From UBA4055 sp964648295 (lineage in GTDB: Bacteria; UBA4055), in NCBI GenBank assembly GCA_964648295.1, contig CAZYNH010000004.1, positions 62,001-126,000 on the forward strand: a DNA stretch of 64,000 bases. Direction: 5' to 3'. Each line of letters opens with the position of its first letter. Position 1 is the first letter of the stretch. The notes below the pieces were generated by a model that was given only the letters and a program-made list of their open reading frames with translations, did no database searches and was not told the origin of the DNA. Below are positions 17,601 to 26,345 of this stretch, one piece after another. Made by a program: the position numbers and the translations under genes.

Positions 17601-18813
17601 AAGAAACATTGTTGAGAACAATGCTTCCTACGGTTTGAGAATAAGCGGGCAGAGCTCAATACCGCACCTTATTGATGATGAGCCGGATGTGCAAAACCAG
17701 CTTAATAACTCTATAATAAACAATGCTACTACATCAATTAGCACGAAGAGCCTTACAGGACCAGGACAGATCGGAATAAGTCCTTACGCGAGCGTTTATA
17801 TGCAGAGCGGCAGAAACAATGTTTATTCCGGGCCTGCTGATACTACACCTTCCGTTCCATGCATAGAAATAGACCAGATGGTCGGTCCTCATGCAAATGA
17901 TATTGTTATTCAGGCTGAGGGGAATTACTGGGGATCCTACCGCGTAACCGACGATTTCTTCTCCGATCATATCCATTACACAATAGATTACAGTCCATGG
18001 TCATTAAATCCGTTCAGCTCCGGCGGGTCACTACCGCCGCAAACGCCCCAGAGGAAACTGCTTGGTAATGCAATTTCTCTCGAAGAGAAAGGTAACTATA
18101 CAGCCGCGAATAAGATATATGAGATGCTTCTTAAAAGATTCAGGAACTCTCCGGAATATTTTGTAACTCTGACAAGACTCCCCGGTCTGTATGAAAAAGC
18201 TGGAATAGACGATTCATCTCTAATAGCTATGTTTGATAATGAGATCGGATCGAGTGAGACTTCCAACAAGAAATTCTTTAAGTCATTGAAAGTATCTGCG
18301 CATATCTTAAGCAAGAGATACGATCCAGCTATTGATGTGGCCAAAGAGATGAAATCGGAAGCTGAATATGAAGAGGAGATAGTTCTCGCCGAAATCAACA
18401 TAGCTATTGCAAATATGTTGAAGGAAATGGAAAGTGAAGGAAAAGGCAATAGTGTAAGTCAGACAAGAGATTTGAGAGGATTGATTTCAAAGCTTTATGG
18501 GGATAAAGATAAAAATGAACCTTCGGATATCACTGAAATTGGGCTTCCATCTCAACATGAGCTTTTCCAGAACTATCCCAATCCGTTCAACCCGGTAACG
18601 CAGATCAGGTTCGCACTAAAAAATGCTGCGGATGTAAAACTTATTGTTTACAACATAGCAGGTCAGAAAGTTGCTGAACTTGTGAACGGATCAAGGCAGG
18701 CAGGAATAAATACCGTTGATTTTGATGGTTCTAAACTCAATTCGGGCATATATTACTATACGCTTGAAATAGAAGGAAAGAACATGACCAGAAAGATGCT
18801 TCTGACGAAATAA
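14695..18813 (+). CDS. Secreted metalloprotease/beta-helix protein with T9SS sorting domain
   Basis: 1,372 residues. A signal peptide covers about 1-20. The first third holds a zinc-protease motif, HELGH at 254-258 followed by YYDD (candidate third ligand Asp264 or 265), resembling M6-type metallopeptidases. From about 560 to 1110 are many short repeats rich in hydrophobics, Gly, Asn and Ser (for example SGGSELFIENNATVFFKQGS) that read as a right-handed beta-helix. A helical stretch follows (about 1120-1270), then a type A T9SS C-terminal domain (ELFQNYPNPFNPVTQIRFAL, about 1285-1372). It should be exported across the outer membrane by T9SS. The protease part is much more A+T-rich than the rest. 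Confidence 0.8.
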   Translation: MDKRVVSVLVALLATVLWSQTVPEKWTVYTFVGTYSTPYPSGVETKIETEFGDLLTSGYIGNRYGMPFIRTAETDTLNESLIFPMIFDVPDKDEEGNFTGENIGIQEYLEKHGETDEYGFQSIPYLNFLEEAVPSFWRTMFKRTNDGTSVPNVSSEIEIRYIWVPETTNDPWIINDEGSYGTRMNNLQNLIRNTLEPGEYDSYKNRSERKSVMLMLPEYPGTSGFGYVSYLGDLVVRVFWRPEVLNQTTNSIVHELGHSILYYDDQGSGKVAYDGKLTDILKLGRTYNTTGIYDLMHRTGSTFSPHLLYGLLPFNTEDLMNTNGVLLKNKIIPENSNENKTITCLKAIREDLTDEELLDDNTFETISIPITPDPVFDGETNGNLVTNQKFLIEYRNGESFDNYTAMYQDHISKGVLISHIIKSPYSSEYLSKRIIDIECAVPFPDGYRDPSESWPSNPTYNGEWYFGKKINDWMDDYAPLYRWPIEGGKSTWWRLQPPIKFQSLPTDFFNDSDRNKFTPVTRPNTNSWKGAETNIGVFVDKIEGDYAYLRIYRNYHSKPLEAGNAKGLKDGKSGLTIAGDGYIGENFYVGENMLLKLGDNDVPNQRTTLVPATSMHVRSGAEIILNNDTKLRLENSKLEFRERSKFSPYGTAAIEIGNSEVIFDAGSVIETEFLTNYNISVTGNSSFINSSFEMPNQSILSIESGAKFTVVSGSNLFLSGNSVLYVKEGAELVFEEGTDLALSGGSELFIENNATVFFKQGSRIEALKGSRIRGSFTLENNVVIEVRDNSDLGLQFTYLNFPNSTTLRLGNNAILKIENGSNVILGNGINLELSEGSEIVVMNKGNLTATGTTFSYTGEGNWLGINAMSGSSVSLDKVKVTNAETGVKGIGNYKFNVTNSVFTNCFNGIDVSGMASSSRYTITGNKLAGTSVGTGISVTSSQAATAFENNEVRGFNTGVRFVHSSPVFRRNIVENNASYGLRISGQSSIPHLIDDEPDVQNQLNNSIINNATTSISTKSLTGPGQIGISPYASVYMQSGRNNVYSGPADTTPSVPCIEIDQMVGPHANDIVIQAEGNYWGSYRVTDDFFSDHIHYTIDYSPWSLNPFSSGGSLPPQTPQRKLLGNAISLEEKGNYTAANKIYEMLLKRFRNSPEYFVTLTRLPGLYEKAGIDDSSLIAMFDNEIGSSETSNKKFFKSLKVSAHILSKRYDPAIDVAKEMKSEAEYEEEIVLAEINIAIANMLKEMESEGKGNSVSQTRDLRGLISKLYGDKDKNEPSDITEIGLPSQHELFQNYPNPFNPVTQIRFALKNAADVKLIVYNIAGQKVAELVNGSRQAGINTVDFDGSKLNSGIYYYTLEIEGKNMTRKMLLTK

Positions 18814-19092
18814 AAACAGGCACGGGCAGGCAATAATGCCTGCCTGTATCTTTATTTTGGAGATCAATTAAATGCAACAACAAAAATTCATAACGATGTC
18901 AATCCTGCTTTTACATATATTCTGCCTTGCCCAGTTCGCAGGCGGAACAGGAACGCTCGAAGATCCGTATCTCATTGAGACGGCAGAACATCTTGATCAG
19001 ATAAGAAACTATATGACATCAAGCTTCAAACAAATAGCCGACATAAATCTTGGAGTACCACCGTGGAATGAGGGAACCGGCTGGGAGCCGAT
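18652..19092 (+). repeat. Tandem duplication, copy 1 (best-conserved part)
   Basis: This stretch matches 22477-22917 at a constant offset of 3,825 bases with few differences. It spans the end of one T9SS sorting domain, the intergenic hairpin and the 5' end of a GLUG-repeat gene. Weaker matching continues through the GLUG genes. Confidence 0.85.
18824..18845 (+). terminator. Intergenic hairpin after the protease gene
   Basis: GGCAGGCA and TGCCTGCC form an eight-base-pair stem with an ATAA loop. The tail TGTATCTTTATTTT is T-rich but not a clean T-run. The same hairpin recurs at 22648-22671. It may end or weaken transcription between the protease and GLUG genes. Confidence 0.55.
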
Positions 19093-21163
19093 AGGTGACT
19101 ATGACACATGGGATATCACTACATCATTCAGAGGAAATTATGACGGAGACAGTTATAAAATCTCGAACATGTACATAAATAATATGGACAGATCATTTCA
19201 AGGACTATTCGGATCAACTAAGGGCTGTTCACTTAAAAACATAATAATTATAGATTTCAATATAACCACTGGCCAAAGCTGGTTGGGCGGTCTTGTAGGG
19301 ATCTCCTATGAAGACCAGTTTTCAAATATAAATGTTGTGGGTAAGATCGAAGGTTATAATGAAATAGGATTGATGACGGGCACTTTCTTTGGGAGCACGA
19401 TTGATAATTGTCATGCTAAGGGGGAGATTACCAGTACAGGTGGGAGTGAAGTAGGCGGATTATTGGGTTATTGTAGAGCTATATCCGTTACAAACAGCTC
19501 TGCTGAAGTTACCATTACCAGTCAGAGCAGTTTTACCGGCGGTTTTATCGGACTCTGCGATACGACTGAAGAGATAGAAAGCTGTTATTCGATCGTTGAT
19601 ATAGTATCGGGCAACAAATATTTTGTCGGCGGTTTTTTAGGAGGGGCAACCTCAGGAAACAAAAACACAGTTATCAAGAACTGTTATGCGGAAGGTAATT
19701 TCTATTCCGATCTAGAATTTGATAACGAAAGGATCGGCGGTTTTGCCGGAACTGTAGCCGGTTATGCAGACCGCAGCACTTTTTTTAATGTTATTAATTC
19801 GTACTCAAAAGTAAATGTTACAGGAAACGACAAAGTAGGCGGATTTATAGGGCGACTTTCTGTAAATGTAGTAGTAAAAGATTGTTATTCTACTGGCAGT
19901 GTGACCGGCAACACGAATGTAGGCGGTTTCGTCGGTTATATTCATGTGCCTGAAACCGTTACTGTCACAAATTCCTACTGGGATCTGGATTCGAGCGGTC
20001 TGACGGTTTCTGCGGCGGGAGAGGGAAGGAAAAATGTTCACATGACTTATCCTTATCACGAAGATACTTATGTTGACTGGGATTTTTGGACAGTGTGGTG
20101 CAGAGATATTGAAGGCATCAACAAAGGTTATCCCTATCTGAGATGGTCAAATCCGCCCGCAGAAGGTGTAATTGTACAGGCACATATACCTGAACAGGGT
20201 ATGATTTTTGCGGAAGTTCGCGAATTGGACATCTCCGGGGTGTTTGCCGATGTGAACGGGAATGAAGTTACCGTATCAGTAGAAGGCATATCTGACCCTT
20301 CAGTTTTATCTGCCGATGTATTAGACAGTAATAAGCTTTTGTTAACCGCAGGCTCACAATACGGTAATGTAAAGGTTTATCTCAAGGGTTCGTCCGGTGA
20401 TCATTATGCGCTGTACGAATTCAAGGTCATAGTTCATGACCCTGAATATTTCACGATCGAAGATTTTGAATCGGGCGGATTTTCGTTTATTCCATGGGAG
20501 TTTTCCGGCAATTCTCAATGGTTTTTAGACACCGAAACTGTTTACGAAGGAGCTTACAGCGCAAGATCCGGGGTAATTGATCACGACCAGAGATCTGAAA
20601 TAAGTGTTAGAATAGATTATCTAAATCCCGGTAGAATTTCATATTTTGCTAAAGCATCTTCCGAAAAGGATTTTGATCATCTTAAATTTTACATAAACGA
20701 CGAGCTTAAACATTTTATAAATGGTGAGAAAGATTGGCAACAATACATCTTTCCCGTTGAAGCAGGTACGCATATTTTTAAATGGATATACATAAAAGAC
20801 GACAGAATCGCATCCGGATCTGACTGCGTATGGATTGATTATATCGTTTTTGAGGGCGGTGCTCTTTCCGGCATAGAAGATCATGCAGTTCTTCCTGTAA
20901 AACATAAGCTTTTCCAGAACTACCCGAACCCGTTCAATCCTGTAACTCAGATCAAGTTTGCACTGGCAGATGATTGTGAAGCAAGGTTATCAGTTTGTGA
21001 TGTATCGGGAAGAGAAGTTACGGAGCTTTTCTCAGGAAGGCAGGCTAAAGGAAATCATACTGTAAAATTTAATGCGGAGAAGTTGACAAGCGGAATTTAT
21101 TTTTATAGATTACATGTTGACGGCAGAGCCGTGCAGACCAGAAAGCTAATGTTGATAAAATAA
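18872..21163 (+). CDS. GLUG-repeat surface protein with T9SS sorting domain
   Basis: 763 residues. A signal peptide (MQQQKFITMSILLLHIFCLAQF) is followed directly by GTGTLEDPYLIETAEHLDQI, the usual opening of GLUG proteins. GLUG-type motifs repeat between about 125 and 365 (GGLVGISYED, GGLLGYCRA, GGFIGLCD, GGFLGGATSG, GGFAGTVAG, GGFIGRLS, GGFVGYIH). A beta-rich region with a jelly-roll-like domain (about 520-665) and a T9SS type A domain (KLFQNYPNPFNPVTQI, last 85 residues) finish it. GLUG proteins are found on cell surfaces and in adhesins; no enzyme activity is expected. It is paired with a truncated duplicate at 22697. Confidence 0.85.
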   Translation: MQQQKFITMSILLLHIFCLAQFAGGTGTLEDPYLIETAEHLDQIRNYMTSSFKQIADINLGVPPWNEGTGWEPIGDYDTWDITTSFRGNYDGDSYKISNMYINNMDRSFQGLFGSTKGCSLKNIIIIDFNITTGQSWLGGLVGISYEDQFSNINVVGKIEGYNEIGLMTGTFFGSTIDNCHAKGEITSTGGSEVGGLLGYCRAISVTNSSAEVTITSQSSFTGGFIGLCDTTEEIESCYSIVDIVSGNKYFVGGFLGGATSGNKNTVIKNCYAEGNFYSDLEFDNERIGGFAGTVAGYADRSTFFNVINSYSKVNVTGNDKVGGFIGRLSVNVVVKDCYSTGSVTGNTNVGGFVGYIHVPETVTVTNSYWDLDSSGLTVSAAGEGRKNVHMTYPYHEDTYVDWDFWTVWCRDIEGINKGYPYLRWSNPPAEGVIVQAHIPEQGMIFAEVRELDISGVFADVNGNEVTVSVEGISDPSVLSADVLDSNKLLLTAGSQYGNVKVYLKGSSGDHYALYEFKVIVHDPEYFTIEDFESGGFSFIPWEFSGNSQWFLDTETVYEGAYSARSGVIDHDQRSEISVRIDYLNPGRISYFAKASSEKDFDHLKFYINDELKHFINGEKDWQQYIFPVEAGTHIFKWIYIKDDRIASGSDCVWIDYIVFEGGALSGIEDHAVLPVKHKLFQNYPNPFNPVTQIKFALADDCEARLSVCDVSGREVTELFSGRQAKGNHTVKFNAEKLTSGIYFYRLHVDGRAVQTRKLMLIK

Positions 21164-21180
21164 AAAATGCGGAGGATCGT

Positions 21181-22638
21181 ATGAGAAAGTCTTTATCGGC
21201 GATTATGCTTATGGCAGGCATCGTTTTCGCCCAGTCAGTTATGTGGGAAAAATCATTCCCGTTCGAAACACCTGATGAAGGTCCGGTTGGAATTGACATT
21301 ACTCAGGAGGGGAACATTCTCGTTGTGTGTTACGCGAACGGACCGAATTTCAGTCAATGGGAATCCGGTACGGATAATATGATCTCAGCTCCCGATGTTG
21401 AAATAATAACACTCGGTTCTTCAGGCAATACCTTGAACAAAATAAACCACGGCCAGCTTCTGAACCATGGCGTAAAAGGTATCGGTGCGACCGACACCGG
21501 ATATTCTCTTTTCGGTAATCACGCTTCAAATAACCCAGATTATGTTGCGGGCAATGCATGGGTCATCAGGCATACGGAAGATCAACGTGATACATTAAAA
21601 AACAATTCGAGCAGCGTCGCTTGGGGTTATTCTTTTCAAAGGACAAAAACAAGTTATAATCACTTACCCGTGACACAAATGTCGGAATATTACACCGGAA
21701 AATCAGGTAGTTCGCAATCGGCTCTTGTCGATACAGATAATAATTATTTATTGTCTATATGGGATGTGGAAATGCAGTTCCCTGATTCACTGTTTTTTGA
21801 TCCTTCTGATAAATGGGTGCAATTTTTCGACATTTTCGACTTTGATTGTAACGAGTCATCAGAAATGTTTATTACAGGTTCTCTGTCGGGAATGTCTCTT
21901 AATGCTGGGTACGAATTCATTATTAAACTCGGCAGTGAAAGGAATGTTATCTGGCAGAAATATTTTTACGGGTATGATCCTCCCGAAGGTCAGGTCCAGC
22001 ACAATTTTTCAGCAGTTTCAGCTACATCTGACGGAGGATGCATTGCCGGTGTGAAATCAGGCAGTGATTTTTATGTTAGAAAATTCGACGGCGAAGGTAA
22101 CGAATCTTATTCGATAAGTTTTTTAAATGATCTTGATTTTATTCACAAAGTAGGAGTCAACGAATTTATCTACAAAGAGAAAGATAGTTCTGATCTGACA
22201 AAAATAATTGACACCGGTGAAGGTCTTCAGATCGAATGGGAAATCGCCTTTCCCGACATTAGAGCTATCAGGCCTATAGATAACGGCTTTGTTGCTGCGG
22301 GGATAAAAGATAATAATATTGTTGTATTCAAGGCCGCGACAGGTACAGGGATAGAAGATAATTCCACTTTGCCTGAGAAGCACGAGCTCTTCCAGAACTA
22401 TCCGAACCCCTTCAATCCGGTTACGCAGATCAGGTTCGCACTGGCTAAAACCGCGAATGTAAGACTGAGTGTTTTCAACATCGCAGGTCAGAAAGTTGCT
22501 GAACTTGTGAACGGATCAAGGCAGGCTGGAATAAATACCGTTGACTTTGACGGTTCTAAACTCAACTCGGGCATATATTACTACACGCTTGAAGTTGACG
22601 GAAAAAACATGACAAAAAAAATGGTATTAACAAAGTAA
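21181..22638 (+). CDS. Secreted protein with T9SS sorting domain
   Basis: 485 residues starting after GCGGAGG. A signal peptide (RKSLSAIMLMAGIVFAQS) is followed by beta-rich sequence with repeats of the SDGGCIAGVKSGSDFYVRKFD and PIDNGFVAAGIKDNN type, which suggests a beta-propeller-like fold. The last 85 residues are a type A T9SS sorting domain, whose DNA is nearly identical to that of the protease gene (GQKVAELVNGSRQAGINTVD in both). The mature protein is therefore exported and probably anchored to the surface. No specific function is recognisable. Confidence 0.75.
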   Translation: MRKSLSAIMLMAGIVFAQSVMWEKSFPFETPDEGPVGIDITQEGNILVVCYANGPNFSQWESGTDNMISAPDVEIITLGSSGNTLNKINHGQLLNHGVKGIGATDTGYSLFGNHASNNPDYVAGNAWVIRHTEDQRDTLKNNSSSVAWGYSFQRTKTSYNHLPVTQMSEYYTGKSGSSQSALVDTDNNYLLSIWDVEMQFPDSLFFDPSDKWVQFFDIFDFDCNESSEMFITGSLSGMSLNAGYEFIIKLGSERNVIWQKYFYGYDPPEGQVQHNFSAVSATSDGGCIAGVKSGSDFYVRKFDGEGNESYSISFLNDLDFIHKVGVNEFIYKEKDSSDLTKIIDTGEGLQIEWEIAFPDIRAIRPIDNGFVAAGIKDNNIVVFKAATGTGIEDNSTLPEKHELFQNYPNPFNPVTQIRFALAKTANVRLSVFNIAGQKVAELVNGSRQAGINTVDFDGSKLNSGIYYYTLEVDGKNMTKKMVLTK

Positions 22639-22917
22639 AATCAGGCACAGGCAGGCAGAAATGCCTGCCTGTATCTTTATTTTGGAGATCAACTAAATGC
22701 AACAACAAAAATTCATAATAATGTCAATCCTGATTTTAAATATATTCTGCCTTGCCCAGTTCGCAGGCGGAACAGGAACGCTCGAAGATCCGTATCTCAT
22801 TGAGACGGCAGAACATCTTGATCAGATAAGAAACTATATGACATCAAGCTTCAGACAAATAGCCGACATAAATCTAGGAGTACCACCGTGGAATGAGGGA
22901 ACGGGCTGGCAGCCTAT
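22477..22917 (+). repeat. Tandem duplication, copy 2 (best-conserved part)
   Basis: Matches 18652-19092 at an offset of 3,825 bases, covering the sorting-domain end, hairpin and GLUG gene start. It makes the array protease, GLUG, secreted protein, GLUG read as sorting-domain/GLUG units. Confidence 0.85.
22648..22671 (+). terminator. Intergenic hairpin, second copy
   Basis: CAGGCAGGCA and TGCCTGCCTG form a ten-base-pair stem with a GAAA (GNRA-type) loop, then a T-rich tail. The stem has been kept or improved relative to the copy at 18824. Confidence 0.55.
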
Positions 22918-23725
22918 AGGATATTATATTTGGACTGATCCTACAACATCATTCAGAGGCAATTATGACGGCGGAGGATATAAATTATTAAACATGTATA
23001 TAAATGAGCCTAATCGTGCTGATATCGGATTATTCGGCTCAACAATGCGTTGTTCTCTATCAAATATAAATATTGTTGATTTTAATATTTATAATCCAAA
23101 TTGGGGTTATGCGGGCGGACTTACAGGTATGTCCAACTTGGATACATGGTCAAACATAATTGCCGAAGGGTCTATAACTGCTTATACCAGTACGGGATTG
23201 CTGTCAGGCTCTTTCTCCGGTTACACAATTGATAATTGTCATGCAAAGGGAGTGATCGTCAACACAGGGGGGAGTGAAGTAGGTGGGTTATTGGGTTCAT
23301 GTAGGGCTATATCCGTTACCAACAGCTCTGCTGAGGTTACCATTACAAGTAAATCATGGTCAACGGGGGGCTTCATCGGAAATATATCAGATATTGATTT
23401 GATTGAAAACAGTTATTCTTTTGCCAAAATAGAAATAACCGGAGGCGACGGTACTTACGGAGGATTTTTTGGATCAGCAGGCTCAGGTAGTAAGAACACT
23501 ATTATCAGAAATTGCTATTCTGAAGGAAGCTTACACTCAGACCTAGCCCTTAACAACAAATGGTTTGGTGGCTTTGCGGGAAATATATCAGGTTTAGCTG
23601 CTCGCAGTACATACATATCATTTATTAGTTCCTACTCAAAAGTTAATGTTACAGGAAACGATAAAGTGGGCGGTTTTATAGGCAGATTTTACCAGAATGT
23701 AATAGTAAAAGATTGTTACTCTACA
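22697..23725 (+). pseudogene. GLUG-repeat protein, truncated by an IS3-type element
   Basis: The signal peptide and first residues are nearly identical to the protein at 18872. About 343 native residues with GLUG motifs remain (GGLTGMSNL, GGLLGSCRA, GGFIGNIS, GGFFGSAG, GGFAGNIS, GGFIGRFY). Homology ends at DCYST, where the TGG end of the IS3-type element begins at 23726; translation runs 11 more residues to a stop at 23758. The sorting domain is lost, so a product could not use T9SS. It sits downstream of a hairpin identical in type to that before the intact copy. Confidence 0.88.
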
Positions 23726-24286
23726 TGGTTTAGCCCCCTATTGTCAAGACAAATTTGAACCATTTTGCACCTTTATTTTCGAGTACGCTTCATTGAGCAC
23801 AGACATAGGCGTTTTGTATCCCAGCGAGGCATGAAGCCTTCTCATATTATACCACTCCATATATTCATCAACTTTCTGTTTCGCATGACTTAAAGATTTG
23901 AACTCAAACCTCTGAAACAATTCTCTCTCAATAATGCTGTGAAAAGATTCCACATAAGCGTTCTCTTCCGGTGTAGCTACATGCGTGAATTCGTGCTTAG
24001 CTCCGACACTTTCCAGATATTCTCTTACTGCGATAGCGACAAACTGACAGCCGTTATCTGTTCTTATCAAGACTTCTATACGGGCAGGATCGATATTGAA
24101 AGCTCTGAATACATAGCTCAATAAGCCTACTACCCGTAAAGTTTTCATAGTGGGAGAAAGCAGGTGCCCGATTATGACTCTGCTACAAATGTCTATGATA
24201 TTCAGTAAGTAAACATTACGCTTCTCGCCTTGGATGTACACATATTTTATATCCATCTGAAGGTTAGAGAACAGCGTAGCGCCTTT
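23726..24286 (-). mobile_element. IS3-family element remnant with transposase C-terminal part
   Basis: The left end (TGGTTTAGCCCCCTA) is the same as at 14124. The minus-strand frame 24286-23744 encodes the transposase catalytic core: MDIKYVYIQ (first Asp), RTDNGCQF (second Asp) and ENAYVESFHS (Glu), then the family tail YNMRRLHASLGYKTPMSV. This is an IS3-type rve integrase domain. The N-terminal half, orfA and the right end are missing: sequence changes at 24287 to the inverted repeat of an IS256-type element. The stop codon lies within the terminal repeat. Confidence 0.88.
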
Positions 24287-25403
24287 GGTAATGCAAGTCT
24301 TTTTCTGTAAATTTGCTTAGCACTTATCATAATTTTTGTCAAAACTCATATATTTATTTCCGCTTTCCCATTCTTCGCTCGTCTCCATTAAAATAGCGCT
24401 TACTAGCCTTAAAAGCGATTCTTCGTTCGGAAACAGGCTGCATACTCTGGTTCTTCGTTTGATTTCTCTGTTTAGCCGTTCGATCATATTTTCGGTACAT
24501 AGGCGAACGCGTTCCTTTGAAGATGAACATGGCACCTGTTCCAAGCGGCCGAACCTAAGGTTGTTTGAAGTGCTTTCTTCAAGCCTTCATGATCATCGCT
24601 TACTACATACTCGACACCGTGTAACCCTCGCTCTTTTAAAGATATAAGGAAGTTTCTCCAATGTACTTCAGCTTCACTTGTGCTTACGCTTACTCCAAGC
24701 ACGCTCCTATAGCCATCTTCACTTACTCCGACCGCAATAAGAACGGCTGTGCTTAGTACCCTTCCGTCTCTTCTCGTCTTTTCATACCTCGCGTCAAGTT
24801 GAAGATATTTGAACTTGCAGAGCGGACGATTACGCCATTTCTCAAGTTCCTCATCAAGCATTTTTGCAGCTCTGCTTACATCGTTACTGCTTATATCCAG
24901 CCCGCACATCTCCTTAAATACCTTCTCGACCTTCCGGGTGGAAACTCCGTTGATGTACATCTCTGCCAATATGACTCTAAGAGCTTTCTCACTTCGCAAA
25001 CCCTTCTCTAATGATGACGGATAAAATTCTACACCGCCTCTTACCTGAGGTACTTTAAGTTCAAGCTCCCCAAGCCTGGTTTTAAGAAATTTATCTTTGA
25101 ACCCGTTTGCGTAACCTTTTCTATCTTCAGTTCGTTCATAAGGCGAAGCATTCAAAGCCAGCCCTCTCTCGATCTGCATTGCCTCGTTAAATATGAATGT
25201 TACTACCTGCCTCATCCCGTCAATTCCATAATCAATTACCTGTTGCATTGCCGGACTAATTTTGTTATCTTGCTCGTGAGCCATTTTGATCCTCCATTTT
25301 TAGTTATTAGATCTAACAAAAATATGATTGATCTGGCTCGTTATTTCAAGCAAATTCTTTTCCATAGTCAGATCCGAATTTACAGAAAGAAAGATACACT
25401 ACC
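24287..25403 (-). mobile_element. IS256-family element with internal deletion, 1,117 bp
   Basis: Terminal inverted repeats of 27 bases lie at 24287-24313 and 25377-25403; both end GGTA-TG at the outside and share TTTCTGTAAATT inside, and 21 of 27 positions agree. Between them is a minus-strand Mutator-type transposase. The eight bases outside each end (24279-24286 and 25404-25411) differ, so there is no target-site duplication. This suggests that one flank was deleted after insertion. Confidence 0.85.
24317..25284 (-). pseudogene. IS256-family (Mutator-type) transposase, internally deleted
   Basis: The ATG at 25284 follows a GGAGG site. The first 266 residues are the IS256 N-terminal and catalytic start (ELKVPQVRGG, YINGVSTRKV, LQLDARYEKTRR with the first Asp, YVVSDDHEGLKKAL with the second). 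After HLQRNAFAYVPK the frame ends at 24484, while the family C-terminus (ENMIERLNREIKRRTRV, LFPNEESLLRLVSAILME, YMSF) continues in another frame to 24317. About 80 codons with the catalytic Glu region appear lost. The product should be inactive. Confidence 0.85.
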
Positions 25404-25789
25404 CGGAATTGGGTGCAAAATTCAATCTTTCATATTTATTCCTGCAGAAGGCTGGCGCTTTATTTGAACTGAAAAACAGTGCTGAATCTGAAACATATAT
25501 GCGTAAATCAAAAGAGCTCGCAACAGAACTCGGAATAAAAGATGTTGAATTGCAAAGCAAGATCCTGGAAATGAAAATCAAAAATGATCCTGAAGGTCTG
25601 ATCAAAATTCTTACAGAAGAATCACATGATGATGAGCAACGGGCGGCAGTAAACTATGAGTTGTGGAAATTAACTTCGCAGAACACATACAGGAATGATG
25701 CGCTGGTCCTGTACCGAAAACTGCGTGATAGAACCCCGATTTATGATTATTTACAAAAAATCGAGGAATTAGAAAAAGCTAACCTTTAA
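25404..25789 (+). pseudogene. TPR C-terminal fragment, probably the tail of the broken cyclase gene
   Basis: About 128 residues read from the edge of the IS256-type repeat to a stop at 25789. The sequence has TPR-like helices (FLQKAGALFELKNSAESETY, KELATELGI) and an ending, VNYELWKLTSQNTYRNDAL then YRKLRDRTPIYDYLQKIEEL, like the tail of cyclase-ATPase-TPR proteins. An in-frame ATG at 25328 lies inside the element and is not the native start. With the cyclase start at 13618 it appears to be the two ends of one gene. It overlaps the convergent iorB by 11 bases. Confidence 0.65.
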
Positions 25790-26345
25790 ACAGCTCCATA
25801 TTCTTCTCAAGGTTCTTGCCCTGCATGAGCTCCGAAAGAGCTTCTGAAACGGACTGTGTAGTAAGGCCTGGGATCCATTTCAGTTCGATCATAATCTTTA
25901 TAAGCAGGATGTTCTGCATTCTCGGATCTGACAGATCCGGTTCAAAGACTTTGACTGTCGAGCCGTTCTTTGATCTTACGGAGTTTTCCAGTTCTTCGTG
26001 CGTGGGATATTTGAACTTACCGAGCCTGTTGCCTATTGTCTGGTATTCGGCATCGTAATAAATTACTTTTCCCCCTTCATTAAGCATTACGGAGGCTGAT
26101 CTCGCCGCTTCGAGCCTTTCGAGAGCGATTATTATATCAGCTTTCCCTGCCGGTATAAGCGGAGTGTGTATCTTTTTTCCTATCCTGAGGTGAGAAACGA
26201 CGGTTCCGCCTCTCTGAGCAAGACCGTGCGTGTCAACTCCTTTCACATCGTAACCGGCTTTATGGCAGGCTCTGAGCATTACTTCGGCGAGCAGTCCTAT
26301 CCCCTGTCCGCCCACTCCGCACATATATATGTTCAGGTCTTTCAT
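25779..26345 (-). CDS. iorB: Indolepyruvate oxidoreductase subunit beta
   Basis: 188 residues with the pyruvate ferredoxin oxidoreductase gamma-type fold: GVGGQGIGLLAEVM near the start and the family segment GVDTHGLAQRGGTVVSHLRI. With IorA it oxidises indolepyruvate and other aryl pyruvates to acyl-CoA, reducing ferredoxin, in anaerobic amino-acid fermentation. The start codon overlaps the iorA stop by one base. A fermentative or anaerobic lifestyle is suggested. Confidence 0.92.
   Translation of the reverse strand: MKDLNIYMCGVGGQGIGLLAEVMLRACHKAGYDVKGVDTHGLAQRGGTVVSHLRIGKKIHTPLIPAGKADIIIALERLEAARSASVMLNEGGKVIYYDAEYQTIGNRLGKFKYPTHEELENSVRSKNGSTVKVFEPDLSDPRMQNILLIKIMIELKWIPGLTTQSVSEALSELMQGKNLEKNMELFKG

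Noticed and set aside
25328..25403. Start of the TPR fragment at the ATG at 25328
   Set aside because: These bases are the right terminal part of the IS256-type element, not native coding sequence.
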